From: Enterobacteriaceae bacterium RIT693
GTDB taxonomy: Bacteria > Pseudomonadota > Gammaproteobacteria > Enterobacterales > Enterobacteriaceae
Assembly (NCBI GenBank): GCA_009668225.1
Contig: WJYK01000002.1
Span: 186,001 to 250,000 of the forward strand
Reading direction: 5' to 3'
DNA: 64,000 nucleotides
Shown here: in pieces, positions 31,049-40,352 of the stretch
Position numbering within the stretch: position 1 is the first letter of the stretch
Layout of the letters: each line of letters opens with the position of its first letter
Program-made: the position numbers and the translations under genes
The notes under the pieces: model-generated
Told to the model about the DNA's origin: nothing
Database searches by the model: none
What the model saw: only the letters and a program-made list of their open reading frames with translations

Positions 31049-31765
31049 ATGCAAAACGCATCCTTCGCAACACGGTTCCTGCTCGGACTGCTTGCGCTTA
31101 TTTTAGTGCTCGGTCTACTGGTTTGGGGCATTGGCCTCGATACCCTTAAAGCCCGCCAGGTCGATTTACTCTACCTCGGGCAACAACACTTAATTCTGGT
31201 CTTCAGCTCTATGGCACTCGCCCTGCTGGTTGGTATTCCCAGCGGGATTTTGCTGAGCAGACCTGCGGCTCGCCGCTGGGCTGAGTACGTGATGCAAATT
31301 TTCAACATCGGCAACACGCTGCCGCCGCTTGCGGTGCTGGCGCTGGCGATGGTGATCATCGGCATCGGCGACAAACCGGCCATTATAGCCCTGTTCCTCG
31401 CCTCGTTGCTTCCCATCGTACGTAATACCTATGCCGGACTTTGCAGCGTCCCCGCATCGCTTATTGAGGCCGCCAACGGTATTGGCATGACCAAAATGCA
31501 GCGGCTACGCCAGGTTGAAATCCCCAACGCCTGGCCGGTGATGCTTTCCGGCGTACGTATTGCCACCGCAATCAACGTCGGTACCGCGCCGCTGGCCTTT
31601 CTTATCGGCGCGAGCAGCTACGGCGAGCTTATCTTCCCGGGAATTTACCTGAACGACTTCCCGACGCTGATCCTCGGGGCCGTGGCGACGGCACTGTTCG
31701 CCCTGATCCTTGACCTGGCGCTCGCCAGCCTGGGCCGGGCGCTGAGCCCCCATACCGCTAAATAA
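31049..31765 (+). CDS. osmY: OsmU osmoprotectant ABC transporter permease OsmY
   Basis: This is one of two permeases of the OsmU importer, which takes up glycine betaine and related osmoprotectants in Salmonella. The 238-residue protein has about six membrane helices and the binding-protein-dependent permease signature (EAANGIGMTKMQRLRQVEIPNAWPVM). The ATG at 31049 gives a hydrophobic N-terminus typical of the family; an upstream start would add eight polar residues. Gene order permease-binding protein-permease-ATPase and position next to dmsD and clcB match Salmonella STM1494-STM1491 as recalled. Confidence 0.88.
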   Translation: MQNASFATRFLLGLLALILVLGLLVWGIGLDTLKARQVDLLYLGQQHLILVFSSMALALLVGIPSGILLSRPAARRWAEYVMQIFNIGNTLPPLAVLALAMVIIGIGDKPAIIALFLASLLPIVRNTYAGLCSVPASLIEAANGIGMTKMQRLRQVEIPNAWPVMLSGVRIATAINVGTAPLAFLIGASSYGELIFPGIYLNDFPTLILGAVATALFALILDLALASLGRALSPHTAK

Positions 31766-31783
31766 CAACAATAAGGAGCGTTT

Positions 31784-32689
31784 ATGAGACTGCTTTCACG
31801 CGTGCTGACGGCGGCGTTTGCCGCGGCATCACTTATTGCCTCACAGGCCCAGGCCGCGCCGCTGATTCTCGCCACCAAAAGCTTTACCGAGCAGCATATT
31901 TTGTCGGCCATCACCACGCAGTATCTGGCTAAAAAAGGCTTTCAGGTTACGCCCCAGACCAACATCGCGACGGTGATTTCCCGTAATGCGATGATCAACA
32001 AACAGATTGATATGACCTGGGAGTACACCGGAACCTCGCTGATTATCTTCAACCATATTAATAAGCGCATGACGCCGGAAGAGTCGTACAACACGGTCAA
32101 AAAGCTGGATGCAAAGCTGGGCCTCGTCTGGCTGAAACCGGCCGAGATGAACAATACCTACGCCTTCGCCATGAAGCGTGAGCGGGCAGAAAAAGAAGGC
32201 ATCACCACGATGTCACAGCTGGTGGAGCGCATCGAACATATTCGCCAGACCGATCCGAAACATAACTGGATGCTGGGCCTGGATCTCGAATTTGCCGGAC
32301 GCAGCGATGGCCTGAAGCCTCTGCAGCAGGTTTACAACATGCCGCTGGACCGCCCGCAGATCCGCCAGATGGACCCCGGGCTGGTCTATAACGCCATCCG
32401 CGACGGTTTTGTCGATGCCGGGCTGATCTACACCACCGACGGACGGATGAAGGGCTTTGACCTGAAAGCGCTGGTGGACGATAAGGGCTTCTTCCCAAGT
32501 TACGCTGTCACGCCCGTCGTGCGTAAAGACGTGCTGGACTCGCATCCGGGGCTTGAGGAGGCGCTGAACACCCTTTCGTCCGAGCTGAATAATGAGGTGA
32601 TAACAACCCTGAATGCCAAAGTTGATATCGACCATGAAACCCCGCAGCAGGTCGCTCGTGAATTCCTGCAGCAGAAAGGCTTGCTCTAA
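31784..32689 (+). CDS. osmX: OsmU periplasmic binding protein OsmX
   Basis: The 301-residue protein has a cleavable signal peptide (residues 1-25, ending ASQAQA) and the OpuAC-type substrate-binding fold. Its mature start, [15 protein letters not shown], matches the family pattern. It delivers osmoprotectant to the OsmY/OsmW permeases in the periplasm. AAGGAG precedes the ATG. It is 18 bp downstream of osmY. Alternative naming as OsmF/YehZ is possible because the systems are related. Confidence 0.9.
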   Translation: MRLLSRVLTAAFAAASLIASQAQAAPLILATKSFTEQHILSAITTQYLAKKGFQVTPQTNIATVISRNAMINKQIDMTWEYTGTSLIIFNHINKRMTPEESYNTVKKLDAKLGLVWLKPAEMNNTYAFAMKRERAEKEGITTMSQLVERIEHIRQTDPKHNWMLGLDLEFAGRSDGLKPLQQVYNMPLDRPQIRQMDPGLVYNAIRDGFVDAGLIYTTDGRMKGFDLKALVDDKGFFPSYAVTPVVRKDVLDSHPGLEEALNTLSSELNNEVITTLNAKVDIDHETPQQVAREFLQQKGLL

Positions 32690-32698
32690 GGAGGTATC

Positions 32699-33337
32699 GT
32701 GGAAACGTTACATTATATGATTGATAATGCTGGGTATATTGGCTCTCTTACCCTGCACCACCTTTGGTTAGTCCTGATTGCCGTCGGCCTGGCCATCATC
32801 ATCGGCGTGCCGCTGGGCATTCTTATCGTGCGCCATAAATGGCTTGCTACGCCGATTCTGGGCTTTGCCACGATTTTGCTGACCATTCCGTCCGTGGCGC
32901 TGTTTGGCCTGATGATCCCCCTGTTTTCGCTGATCGGTCAGGGTATTGGCGTGGTGCCTGCCGTCACGGCGGTGTTCCTCTACTCCCTGTTGCCGATTGT
33001 GCGCAACACCCACACCGCGCTGGACAGCCTTCCACCGGGGCTGCGTGAAGCCGGACGCGGCATCGGCATGACATTCTGGCAACGCTTGCGCTGGGTGGAA
33101 ATTCCCATGGCGCTGCCGGTGATTTTTGGCGGCATCCGCACCGCCGTAGTCATGAACATTGGCGTCATGGCGATTGCCGCCGTCATCGGCGCAGGCGGCC
33201 TGGGTCTGCTGCTGCTCAACGGCATCGGCGGGAGCGACATCCGCATGCTGATTGCCGGCGCGGTGATGATCTGCCTGTTAGCCATCGTGCTCGACTGGCT
33301 GCTGCATCGCCTGCAGCTGCATTTCACGAAGTGGTAA
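32699..33337 (+). CDS. osmW: OsmU osmoprotectant ABC transporter permease OsmW
   Basis: The second permease is 212 residues with about five or six membrane helices. The EAA-loop reads LREAGRGIGMTFWQRLRWVE. The start is a GTG at 32699 directly after a near-perfect Shine-Dalgarno sequence (AAGGAGGT), 9 bp after osmX. It pairs with OsmY to form the membrane channel. Confidence 0.9.
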   Translation: METLHYMIDNAGYIGSLTLHHLWLVLIAVGLAIIIGVPLGILIVRHKWLATPILGFATILLTIPSVALFGLMIPLFSLIGQGIGVVPAVTAVFLYSLLPIVRNTHTALDSLPPGLREAGRGIGMTFWQRLRWVEIPMALPVIFGGIRTAVVMNIGVMAIAAVIGAGGLGLLLLNGIGGSDIRMLIAGAVMICLLAIVLDWLLHRLQLHFTKW

Positions 33338-33373
33338 CCACGCCGTGAAGCCGTATTCAAAGGAGAGTTAATA

Positions 33374-34519
33374 ATGATAAAACTTGAAAACCTCACACGA
33401 CAATTTGTACAGAAAAACGGTCAGACCTTTAACGCCGTCGACAACGTCAGCCTGAACGTGCCCGAAGGGGAAATGTGCGTGCTGCTCGGCCCCTCCGGCT
33501 GCGGCAAGACCACCACCCTGAAGATGATTAACCGCCTGATAAAACCGACCGGCGGCAATATTCTAATCAATGGCCAGAACACTAACGACCTGGATACCGT
33601 CACCCTGCGCCGTAATATCGGCTACGTTATCCAGCAAATCGGCCTGTTCCCGAACATGACGATCGAAGAAAACATTACCGTCGTGCCGCGTATGCTGGGC
33701 TGGGACAAAGCCCGCTGTAAAGAGCGCGCCAGCGAGCTAATGAGCATGGTGGCGCTCGACCCCAACCGTTTTCTTAACCGCTACCCGCGCGAAATGTCCG
33801 GCGGCCAGCAGCAGCGAATTGGCGTGATCCGCGCCCTGGCGGCCGATCCTCCGGTGCTGCTGATGGATGAACCGTTTGGCGCGGTTGACCCGATTAACCG
33901 CGAAACCATCCAGAACGAGTTTCTGGATATGCAGCGTCAGCTGAAAAAAACGGTGATGCTGGTCAGCCACGATATTGATGAGGCGCTGAAGCTGGGTGAC
34001 CGTATTGCGGTATTCCGCCAGGGTAAAATCATCCAGTGCGCCAGCCCGGATGAACTGCTGGCAAAACCGGCCAATGAGTTTGTGGGATCGTTCGTCGGCC
34101 AGGACCGCACCCTTAAGCGCCTGCTTTTGGTGCAGGCAGGTGACGTTACCGACCAGCAGCCGACCATTACCGCACGTGAATCCACGCCGCTGGCAGAAGC
34201 CTTTGCCACCATGGATGATAACGACATGCGCTCAATTACGGTGGTTGACGGCGAGGGTAAACCGCTGGGCTTCGTTAAGCGTCGTGAAGCGCGTGGCGCA
34301 ACCGGAACCTGCTCCGATCTGATTCACCCGTTCCGCGTAACCGGGCGAGCGGAAGAAAACCTGCGTATCGTGCTGTCGAAGCTCTACGAGCACAATATGG
34401 TCTGGATGCCGATCACCGATGAAGATGGCCGCTACAGCGGGGAAATTTCTCAGGATTATATTGCGGATTACCTCAGCTCAGGCCGAACGCGTCGGGCGCT
34501 GAATATTCAGCAGAGTTAA
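33374..34519 (+). CDS. osmV: OsmU ABC transporter ATPase OsmV
   Basis: The 381-residue ATPase has Walker A GPSGCGKTT, signature SGGQQQR, Walker B VLLMDEPFGAVD and the switch His in LVSHDIDEA. C-terminal CBS domains (about 250-370) are typical of osmotically gated betaine importers, where they sense ionic strength. AAAGGAG precedes the ATG. It is the last gene of the operon; a strong terminator follows 8 bp after the stop codon. Confidence 0.93.
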   Translation: MIKLENLTRQFVQKNGQTFNAVDNVSLNVPEGEMCVLLGPSGCGKTTTLKMINRLIKPTGGNILINGQNTNDLDTVTLRRNIGYVIQQIGLFPNMTIEENITVVPRMLGWDKARCKERASELMSMVALDPNRFLNRYPREMSGGQQQRIGVIRALAADPPVLLMDEPFGAVDPINRETIQNEFLDMQRQLKKTVMLVSHDIDEALKLGDRIAVFRQGKIIQCASPDELLAKPANEFVGSFVGQDRTLKRLLLVQAGDVTDQQPTITARESTPLAEAFATMDDNDMRSITVVDGEGKPLGFVKRREARGATGTCSDLIHPFRVTGRAEENLRIVLSKLYEHNMVWMPITDEDGRYSGEISQDYIADYLSSGRTRRALNIQQS

Positions 34520-34527
34520 TCAACTTA

Positions 34528-34560
34528 ATGCGCTGCCAACGGGTGGCGCATTTTCCTTTT
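34528..34560 (+). terminator. Rho-independent terminator of the osmU operon
   Basis: A 10-bp stem forms from ATGCGCTGCC and GGTGGCGCAT around an AACG loop, with two G-U pairs as RNA. The sequence TTTCCTTTT follows. It lies 8 bp after the osmV stop. Confidence 0.85.
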
Positions 34561-34652
34561 GAGCTTATTCGTTTTCTCCCACACAATAGCGCCATTCCCC
34601 CGCTACTTTATGCGCTATGCACCGTTTACACGCCTTTCCTGACATCAGAGAA

Positions 34653-35909
34653 ATGCTTCGCCGCCTGGTGATTGCGGTCTTCATTGGCCTGGCCTCCGCG
34701 CTGGTTGTCTGGCTATTTCGTCAGGCTATGTATCTGCTTGAAAACGCCTTCCTTGGCGATAGCGGCGGCAGCCTTGTCGCGGCAGCGGCGGCGCTTGCCC
34801 CCTGGCGGCGCGTACTCACACCTGCGGCAGGCGGCCTGCTGGCCGGGCTTCTGCTTTGGGGCTGGCAGCGAGCAACCCGTCAGCGCCCTTCTGCGCCAAC
34901 CGACTATATGGAAGCCATTGAAACCGGCGACGGCCGGCTGGACGTTCCTTCCAGCCTGGTTAAGTCCGCCGCTTCTCTGATCGTCGTGGCAAGCGGCAGC
35001 GCAATCGGCCGTGAAGGGGCGATGATCCTGCTGGCAACGGTGTTTGCCTCCGTGTTTGCCCAGCGCTTTACCCCGGGCAAAGAGTGGAAGCTATGGGTCG
35101 CGTGCGGAGCCGCAGCCGGAATGGCCAGCGCCTACCACGCGCCGCTGGCGGGAAGCCTGTTTATCGCGGAAATCTTATTTGGCTCGCTGATGCTTGCCTC
35201 GCTGGGGCCGGTGGTGATTGCCGCCGTCAGCGCCCTGCTGATGACCCACTTGCTGAACGGCGGACAGACGCCGCTTTACATCGTCACCCTGCTCGACCCG
35301 CCTTTGCCTTCCCACTACGGGCTGATGGCGCTGCTCGGGTTAACGGCGGGCGTCATTGGCCCGCTAATGCTGTGGCTACTGGCCAGGAGCAGTACGCTGT
35401 TTCGCGGACTTAAGCTGTCTCCTCCGTTACAGCTGGCGCTCGGCGGGCTGATTGTCGGCCTGCTTTCGCTGGTGACGCCAACCGCCTGGGGCAACGGGTA
35501 CAGCGTGGTGCAGTCGTTTCTGACCAGCCCACCCGCGCTGCTGTTTGTGGCTGGCGTATTGCTGTGCAAACTGCTGGCGGTGATGGCAAGCAGCGGCTCC
35601 GGGGCACCGGGCGGCGTGTTTACGCCAACGCTGTTTATGGGTGCGGCGCTGGGCATGCTGTTTGGGCAGATTTGTGGGCTATGGGGAGGGGGCGAACCGC
35701 TGATTATCCTGCTGGGGCTGGCGGGAATGGCGTCTTTGCTGGCGGCAACAACGCACGCGCCGATTATGGCGACGCTGATGATCTGTGAAATGACCGGGGA
35801 ATTTACGCTACTCCCCGGCCTGTTGCTGACCTGCGTTATTGCCTCAACGCTGTCACGCTGGCTACGCCCGCAGTCTGTCTACCGCCAAAGCGTTGCGCAA
35901 TCGGGATAA
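34653..35909 (+). CDS. clcB: ClC-family chloride channel/transporter ClcB
   Basis: ClcB exchanges chloride for protons and supports extreme acid resistance in E. coli. From the ATG at 34653 it has 418 residues, the E. coli length; an ATG at 34617 would add 12 residues. The ClC signatures GSAIGREGA (with the gating Glu) and [11 protein letters not shown] are visible, along with about ten hydrophobic helices. The 3' end overlaps the convergent bioD2 gene by 48 bp. Synteny with mlc and bioD2 is as in E. coli. Confidence 0.92.
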   Translation: MLRRLVIAVFIGLASALVVWLFRQAMYLLENAFLGDSGGSLVAAAAALAPWRRVLTPAAGGLLAGLLLWGWQRATRQRPSAPTDYMEAIETGDGRLDVPSSLVKSAASLIVVASGSAIGREGAMILLATVFASVFAQRFTPGKEWKLWVACGAAAGMASAYHAPLAGSLFIAEILFGSLMLASLGPVVIAAVSALLMTHLLNGGQTPLYIVTLLDPPLPSHYGLMALLGLTAGVIGPLMLWLLARSSTLFRGLKLSPPLQLALGGLIVGLLSLVTPTAWGNGYSVVQSFLTSPPALLFVAGVLLCKLLAVMASSGSGAPGGVFTPTLFMGAALGMLFGQICGLWGGGEPLIILLGLAGMASLLAATTHAPIMATLMICEMTGEFTLLPGLLLTCVIASTLSRWLRPQSVYRQSVAQSG

Positions 35910-36557
35910 ATCAATATATGCCCCCAGCTCACGCTGTTCAGCGCGCGGCAAGTACGGCAGTTCACCGACCAGCGGCCCCGGTAATTTTTTACTGAGCACG
36001 TCGATAATTTCAGCGTAGTGCGCAAGGCCCGGGTTGATGCGGTTAGCTACCCAGCCGATAAACGGCAGGCCGTCACTGGCAATGGCCTGGGCGGTCAGTA
36101 AGGCGTGATTGATGCATCCTTCCTGTATCCCCACCACCAGCAGCACCGGTAACTGTTCCTGAACAACCCAGTCAGACAGCGGACGTAGATCGTTCATTAG
36201 GCTACGCCAGCCGCCGGTGCCTTCCACCACGACGTGGTCCATTTGGTCGGAAAGCCTTTGCAGCCCGCTCGACAGCAGCGAATAGTTAATCGGCCCGTGA
36301 TGGCTGATGCTGCTCTCTTCTTCGCTGAGTGCAATGGGGTTAATGGCTTCGTAAGGCAGTTTGATCGTCGAGACGCTTTGCAGTACCAACGCATCCCTGT
36401 TGCGCAGCCCCTCTGGCGTCTCTTTACTGCCCTTCGCGACCGGTTTATAGCCGACAACGCTTTTACCGCTGGCCGACAACGCCTGCAGCAAGGCTCGTGA
36501 AACCACCGTCTTCCCTACGGCAGTATCGGTACCTGTTATAAAGAAACGCTTAAGCAT
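35862..36557 (-). CDS. bioD2: Dethiobiotin synthetase paralogue BioD2 (YnfK)
   Basis: BioD-type enzymes close the ureido ring of dethiobiotin with ATP and CO2. The 231-residue product has the P-loop [12 protein letters not shown] and the VVEGTGGWR motif. The ATG at 36557 follows GGGAGAC. This is the chromosomal second copy next to mlc rather than the biotin-operon bioD; its role in E. coli is less clear. It overlaps clcB tail to tail. Confidence 0.92.
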   Translation of the reverse strand: MLKRFFITGTDTAVGKTVVSRALLQALSASGKSVVGYKPVAKGSKETPEGLRNRDALVLQSVSTIKLPYEAINPIALSEEESSISHHGPINYSLLSSGLQRLSDQMDHVVVEGTGGWRSLMNDLRPLSDWVVQEQLPVLLVVGIQEGCINHALLTAQAIASDGLPFIGWVANRINPGLAHYAEIIDVLSKKLPGPLVGELPYLPRAEQRELGAYIDLSRLRNALAVDRLRA

Positions 36558-36682
36558 GACTGTCTCCCGAGGTAATGCTAGCAAGAAAAAAATAAAGAGA
36601 AAAATTAACCCGGGAAAGTCTAAAAGAATGGCGCTGTAGCCAGATTGAGATAGCGCAATATTTGGTGAATCAGGGTGTAAGA

Positions 36683-37900
36683 TCAGCCCTGCAGTAGGCG
36701 AATTAGTAAAGAGCCGTTATACATTGCGTCTTTTACCAGCGCCGCTCCGGCCATGGTTCCGCGGTTATTAAACTGCGTCCCCTCCACAATGGTGTGGCTG
36801 CTATAGGCAGGTAACGCCTGCTGACGTATACAGTCAGTGATAGCCGGGTGAAGGATAGAGGCTGCGCGGTTAAGCGGCGAACCGATAAGGATTTTTTGCG
36901 GATTAAACAGGTTGACCATAATAGCCAGAATGCGCCCCACGTTTTGCCCAACGCCGATAATAATGTCTTTCGCCAGCAGATCGCCGCTCAGCGCGGCATC
37001 GCACAGTGATTCCACGTTCAGCGGCTGGCCGTGCAGCATCGAGCCCATAGACTGGCTCATACGCTGCTGCGCCAGTTCCAGCACGCTTTCCACGCTGGCG
37101 ATAGTTTCCAGGCAGCCGTGGTTGCCGCAGTAACAGCGTTTGCCATACGGGTCGACCTGCGTATGGCCAATTTCCACCAGGCTGCTGCTGCCGGCGTGAA
37201 GCAGGCGGCCATCGGTGATCACCCCCGCACCCACGTTATGATCAATCACTACCTGAATGACGTCTCTGGCTCCCTGAGAGGCGCCAAAAAGCCCTTCTGC
37301 CATGGTCCACGCGCTGATGTCGTGCTGGATAAATACCGGCACACCCGTGTGGTTTTCGAGCGCTTCGCCGAGCGGCATGTCGCAGATATCGTAAAACGGC
37401 ATACGGTTAATGATGCCGCGCACGGTATCAATAATTCCGGGTAGCGTAATGGCGATGGCGGTAAGGCGTTCGAGTTTTTGCTGATGGCGAATAAAGAATT
37501 GGTCGACCTGGAAAACAATACGTTCCAGCAGCGGTTGCGGGTCGGTAATCGGCAGTTCCACGACATCTTCTACCACCAGCTTGCTGCTAAGATCGCGCAA
37601 GCCAAGAGAGATTTCACCGCGGCTCAGGCGTATTGAAAGGTAATGCCAGGCTTCCGTCTCAAGCATCAGGCCCACCGCGGGGCGCCCCCGGCTGCCGGGA
37701 TCCTGAATTTCCGTTTCCTGTACCAGATGCGCTTCAAGCATTTCCCGTACAATCTTGGTGATACTGGCCGGAGCCAGCTGCGCCAGGCGGGAAAGATCGA
37801 TTCGCGACACCGGACCGTGGGTATCAATCAAGCGATAAACAACGCCAGCGTTGGTTTGCTTAATCTGATCGATATGGCCCGGTTGACTATCAGCAACCAC
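36683..37900 (-). CDS. mlc: Global sugar repressor Mlc (DgsA)
   Basis: Mlc represses ptsG, manXYZ, malT and its own gene, and is titrated to the membrane by dephosphorylated EIICB-Glc. The 405-residue ROK-family protein has an N-terminal winged helix (RIDLSRLAQLAPASITKIVR), the zinc motif HTQVDPYGKRCYCGNHGCLE and ROK domain. The start is GTG, preceded by AAGGGAG, as in E. coli. A putative operator overlaps the leader (37912-37935). Confidence 0.97.
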   Translation of the reverse strand: MVADSQPGHIDQIKQTNAGVVYRLIDTHGPVSRIDLSRLAQLAPASITKIVREMLEAHLVQETEIQDPGSRGRPAVGLMLETEAWHYLSIRLSRGEISLGLRDLSSKLVVEDVVELPITDPQPLLERIVFQVDQFFIRHQQKLERLTAIAITLPGIIDTVRGIINRMPFYDICDMPLGEALENHTGVPVFIQHDISAWTMAEGLFGASQGARDVIQVVIDHNVGAGVITDGRLLHAGSSSLVEIGHTQVDPYGKRCYCGNHGCLETIASVESVLELAQQRMSQSMGSMLHGQPLNVESLCDAALSGDLLAKDIIIGVGQNVGRILAIMVNLFNPQKILIGSPLNRAASILHPAITDCIRQQALPAYSSHTIVEGTQFNNRGTMAGAALVKDAMYNGSLLIRLLQG

Positions 37901-37911
37901 GTGGTACTCCC

Positions 37912-37935
37912 TTTATTTTCGCGCTTCGAAATAAA
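37912..37935. promoter_or_regulatory. Putative Mlc autoregulatory operator
   Basis: TTTATTT and AAATAAA arms lie 10 bp apart, 12-35 bp upstream of the mlc start. Mlc and NagC operators are AT-rich inverted repeats of this type, and E. coli mlc is autoregulated. Assignment is by resemblance only. Confidence 0.45.
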
Positions 37936-38025
37936 CTTTTAGGCTATGGTTAAACACTTCAAGTGGGGTCGTCAAATATTTACGTAGGGTTGTGATTTAC
38001 CGCACATAATCCCGCCACATTCGCC

Positions 38026-38928
38026 CTATTTTAGCCCTGAAGACGCCTCGGTTAACAGCGCCGAGATACGCTTTGCCGCCGCCGATAATTCCCGGTGCTT
38101 CGGCCACACCAGCCACAGCTCAGACTCCGCTTCCTGCTCGTCAATCGGCAACCATACAACATCACTCAGGCGAATGCGGTGAAACGAAGCAGGGAGAATT
38201 GACACGCCAAGCCCGGCAGACACTAACCCAATGATAGTCATCGCCTCACCAACCTCCTGAGTGATGTACGGCACGATATGATGACGTCGGAGTAAGCCGA
38301 TAATGTCGTCGTACAGCCCGGTACCAACGTGCGGATCAAAGAAAACAAACGGCTCCTGCGCAAGCTGCTTAAGCGATACCGAGCGGCTGCTGGCCAGCGG
38401 ATGGTCGCGATGAACCATCGCCAGCAGCGGTTCACGCAAAATCAGCGTCCAGTTCAGGGTATCCGGCAGGCGCGTATTACGCATTAGCCCCAACTCAAGC
38501 TCGCCCTCATTCAAAGGGGCAATTTGCTCGCGGGTATTCACCTCACGCATCTGGAGATGCACGTCAGGGTAACGCTTGCGAAAGCGGGACAGGCTGTCTG
38601 AAACTGCTTTAATAAACGGCGCGGAGGACGTAAAACCGATACGCAGCTCGCCGGTTTCCCCCTGATGCAGGCGTGCGGCCCGTGCGGCAGAGGCATCAAC
38701 CTGACTAAGAATTTGCCGGGCATCGCTGAGAAACTGCTGCCCCGCCGCGGTCAGGTTAACGCTACGATTGGTGCGCGCCAGCAGTCGGGCGCCGATTTGC
38801 TCTTCAAGGATTTGAATTTGCTGGCTAAGCGGCGGCTGGGAGATCCGCAGCCGGGCGGCCGCCCGGCCAAAATGCAGCTCTTCGGCGACGGCGACAAAAT
38901 AGCGAAGATGGCGCAGCTCAATATTCAT
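38026..38928 (-). CDS. ynfL: LysR-family regulator YnfL
   Basis: The 300-residue protein has the LysR winged helix (FGRAAARLRISQPPLSQQIQ) and a periplasmic-binding-like effector domain. It is the positional equivalent of E. coli ynfL, divergent from the ynfM transporter gene, which is the probable target. The 99-bp intergenic region is AT-rich. The inducer is unknown. Confidence 0.92.
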   Translation of the reverse strand: MNIELRHLRYFVAVAEELHFGRAAARLRISQPPLSQQIQILEEQIGARLLARTNRSVNLTAAGQQFLSDARQILSQVDASAARAARLHQGETGELRIGFTSSAPFIKAVSDSLSRFRKRYPDVHLQMREVNTREQIAPLNEGELELGLMRNTRLPDTLNWTLILREPLLAMVHRDHPLASSRSVSLKQLAQEPFVFFDPHVGTGLYDDIIGLLRRHHIVPYITQEVGEAMTIIGLVSAGLGVSILPASFHRIRLSDVVWLPIDEQEAESELWLVWPKHRELSAAAKRISALLTEASSGLK

Positions 38929-39027
38929 ATGTTTAAAGTATCATTTGAGATTATTAATATATTAGACAGAACATTTACACTTTTCTACTCTGTAAAGAAT
39001 AAGTTAACACCCGCGTAAGGATTCATC

Positions 39028-40278
39028 TTGAGCCGTACAACTACCGTCAGCACTCCCCCGACAGAGGATGCCGACGAACGCCCTTCTTCCCAGTCTGTCA
39101 GCTATATCAAACGAGGTACACCCCAGTTTATGCGCGTGACGCTGGCGCTGTTTTCCGCCGGCCTTGCCACCTTTGCCCTGCTTTATTGCGTCCAGCCTAT
39201 TTTGCCGGTGCTATCCCATGAGTTTGGCGTCAGCCCGGCGAGCAGCAGTATCTCGCTCTCGGTCTCTACCGCCATGCTGGCCATTGGCCTGCTGTTTACC
39301 GGCCCACTTTCGGACGCCATTGGCCGTAAACAGGTGATGGTGACCGCGCTGCTGTTGGCCTCATGCTGTACCCTGCTGTCGACGCTGATGACCAGCTGGC
39401 ACGGCATTCTTATTATGCGCGCCCTTATCGGCCTCTCTTTAAGCGGCGTTGCGGCAGTCGGCATGACCTACCTCAGCGAGGAGATGCACCCCAGCGTGGT
39501 GGCCTTCTCGATGGGCTTATACATTAGCGGGAACTCCATCGGCGGTATGAGCGGCCGGCTTATTACCGGCGTACTGACCGACTTCTTTACCTGGCGCGTG
39601 GCGGTGGCGGCTATCGGCTGTTTTGCCCTCGCCTCGGCGCTGATGTTCTGGAAAATATTGCCCCAGTCCCGGCATTTCCGCGCCTCCAGCCTGCGGCCAA
39701 AAACGCTGTTTATTAACTTCCGCCTGCACTGGCGTGATGAAGGGCTGCCGCTGCTGTTTGCCGAGGGCTTCCTGCTGATGGGGGCGTTTGTCACGCTGTT
39801 TAACTACATTGGCTACCGGATGATGGAAGCGCCGTGGTTCCTCAGCCAGGCCATTGTGGGCCTGCTCTCCGTGGCCTACCTCACCGGCACCTGGAGCTCG
39901 CCAAAAGCGGGCGCCATGACCGCTAAATATGGCCGTGGGCCGGTGCTGATTGGCTTCACGGCCATTATGTTCCTTGGCCTGACGCTGACCGTTTTCTCCT
40001 CGCTTATCGTGATTTTTGCCGGGATGCTGCTATTTTCCGCAGGTTTTTTCGCCGCCCACTCGGTTGCCAGCAGCTGGATTGGCCCACGCGCACGCCGCGC
40101 AAAAGGCCAGGCCTCCTCGCTGTATCTGTTTAGCTATTACCTTGGCTCCAGTCTCGCAGGCACCCTCGGCGGCGTGTTCTGGCACCAGTTCGGCTGGAAC
40201 GGCGTTGCGGCGTTTATCGGCTCGCTACTGCTGGTCGCTCTGCTTGTCGCCTCGCGTTTACACCACAAAGCACACTAA
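39028..40278 (+). CDS. ynfM: MFS transporter YnfM
   Basis: The 416-residue MFS protein has 12 predicted helices and motif A (GPLSDAIGRK). A polar N-terminal tail precedes TM1 (YIKRGTPQFMRVTLALFS). The start is TTG at 39028, preceded by AAGG, and gives the N-terminus MSRTTTV as in E. coli. It is divergent from ynfL. It is a probable drug or arabinose-type exporter; the substrate is not established. Confidence 0.92.
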   Translation: MSRTTTVSTPPTEDADERPSSQSVSYIKRGTPQFMRVTLALFSAGLATFALLYCVQPILPVLSHEFGVSPASSSISLSVSTAMLAIGLLFTGPLSDAIGRKQVMVTALLLASCCTLLSTLMTSWHGILIMRALIGLSLSGVAAVGMTYLSEEMHPSVVAFSMGLYISGNSIGGMSGRLITGVLTDFFTWRVAVAAIGCFALASALMFWKILPQSRHFRASSLRPKTLFINFRLHWRDEGLPLLFAEGFLLMGAFVTLFNYIGYRMMEAPWFLSQAIVGLLSVAYLTGTWSSPKAGAMTAKYGRGPVLIGFTAIMFLGLTLTVFSSLIVIFAGMLLFSAGFFAAHSVASSWIGPRARRAKGQASSLYLFSYYLGSSLAGTLGGVFWHQFGWNGVAAFIGSLLLVALLVASRLHHKAH

Positions 40279-40352
40279 CCTGCTGCCGCTCTCGTGTTCA
40301 GGTAAGCTTAATGCTATTTTCTTTGGCGTTAACAACCTGTTCACGAGGCCAT

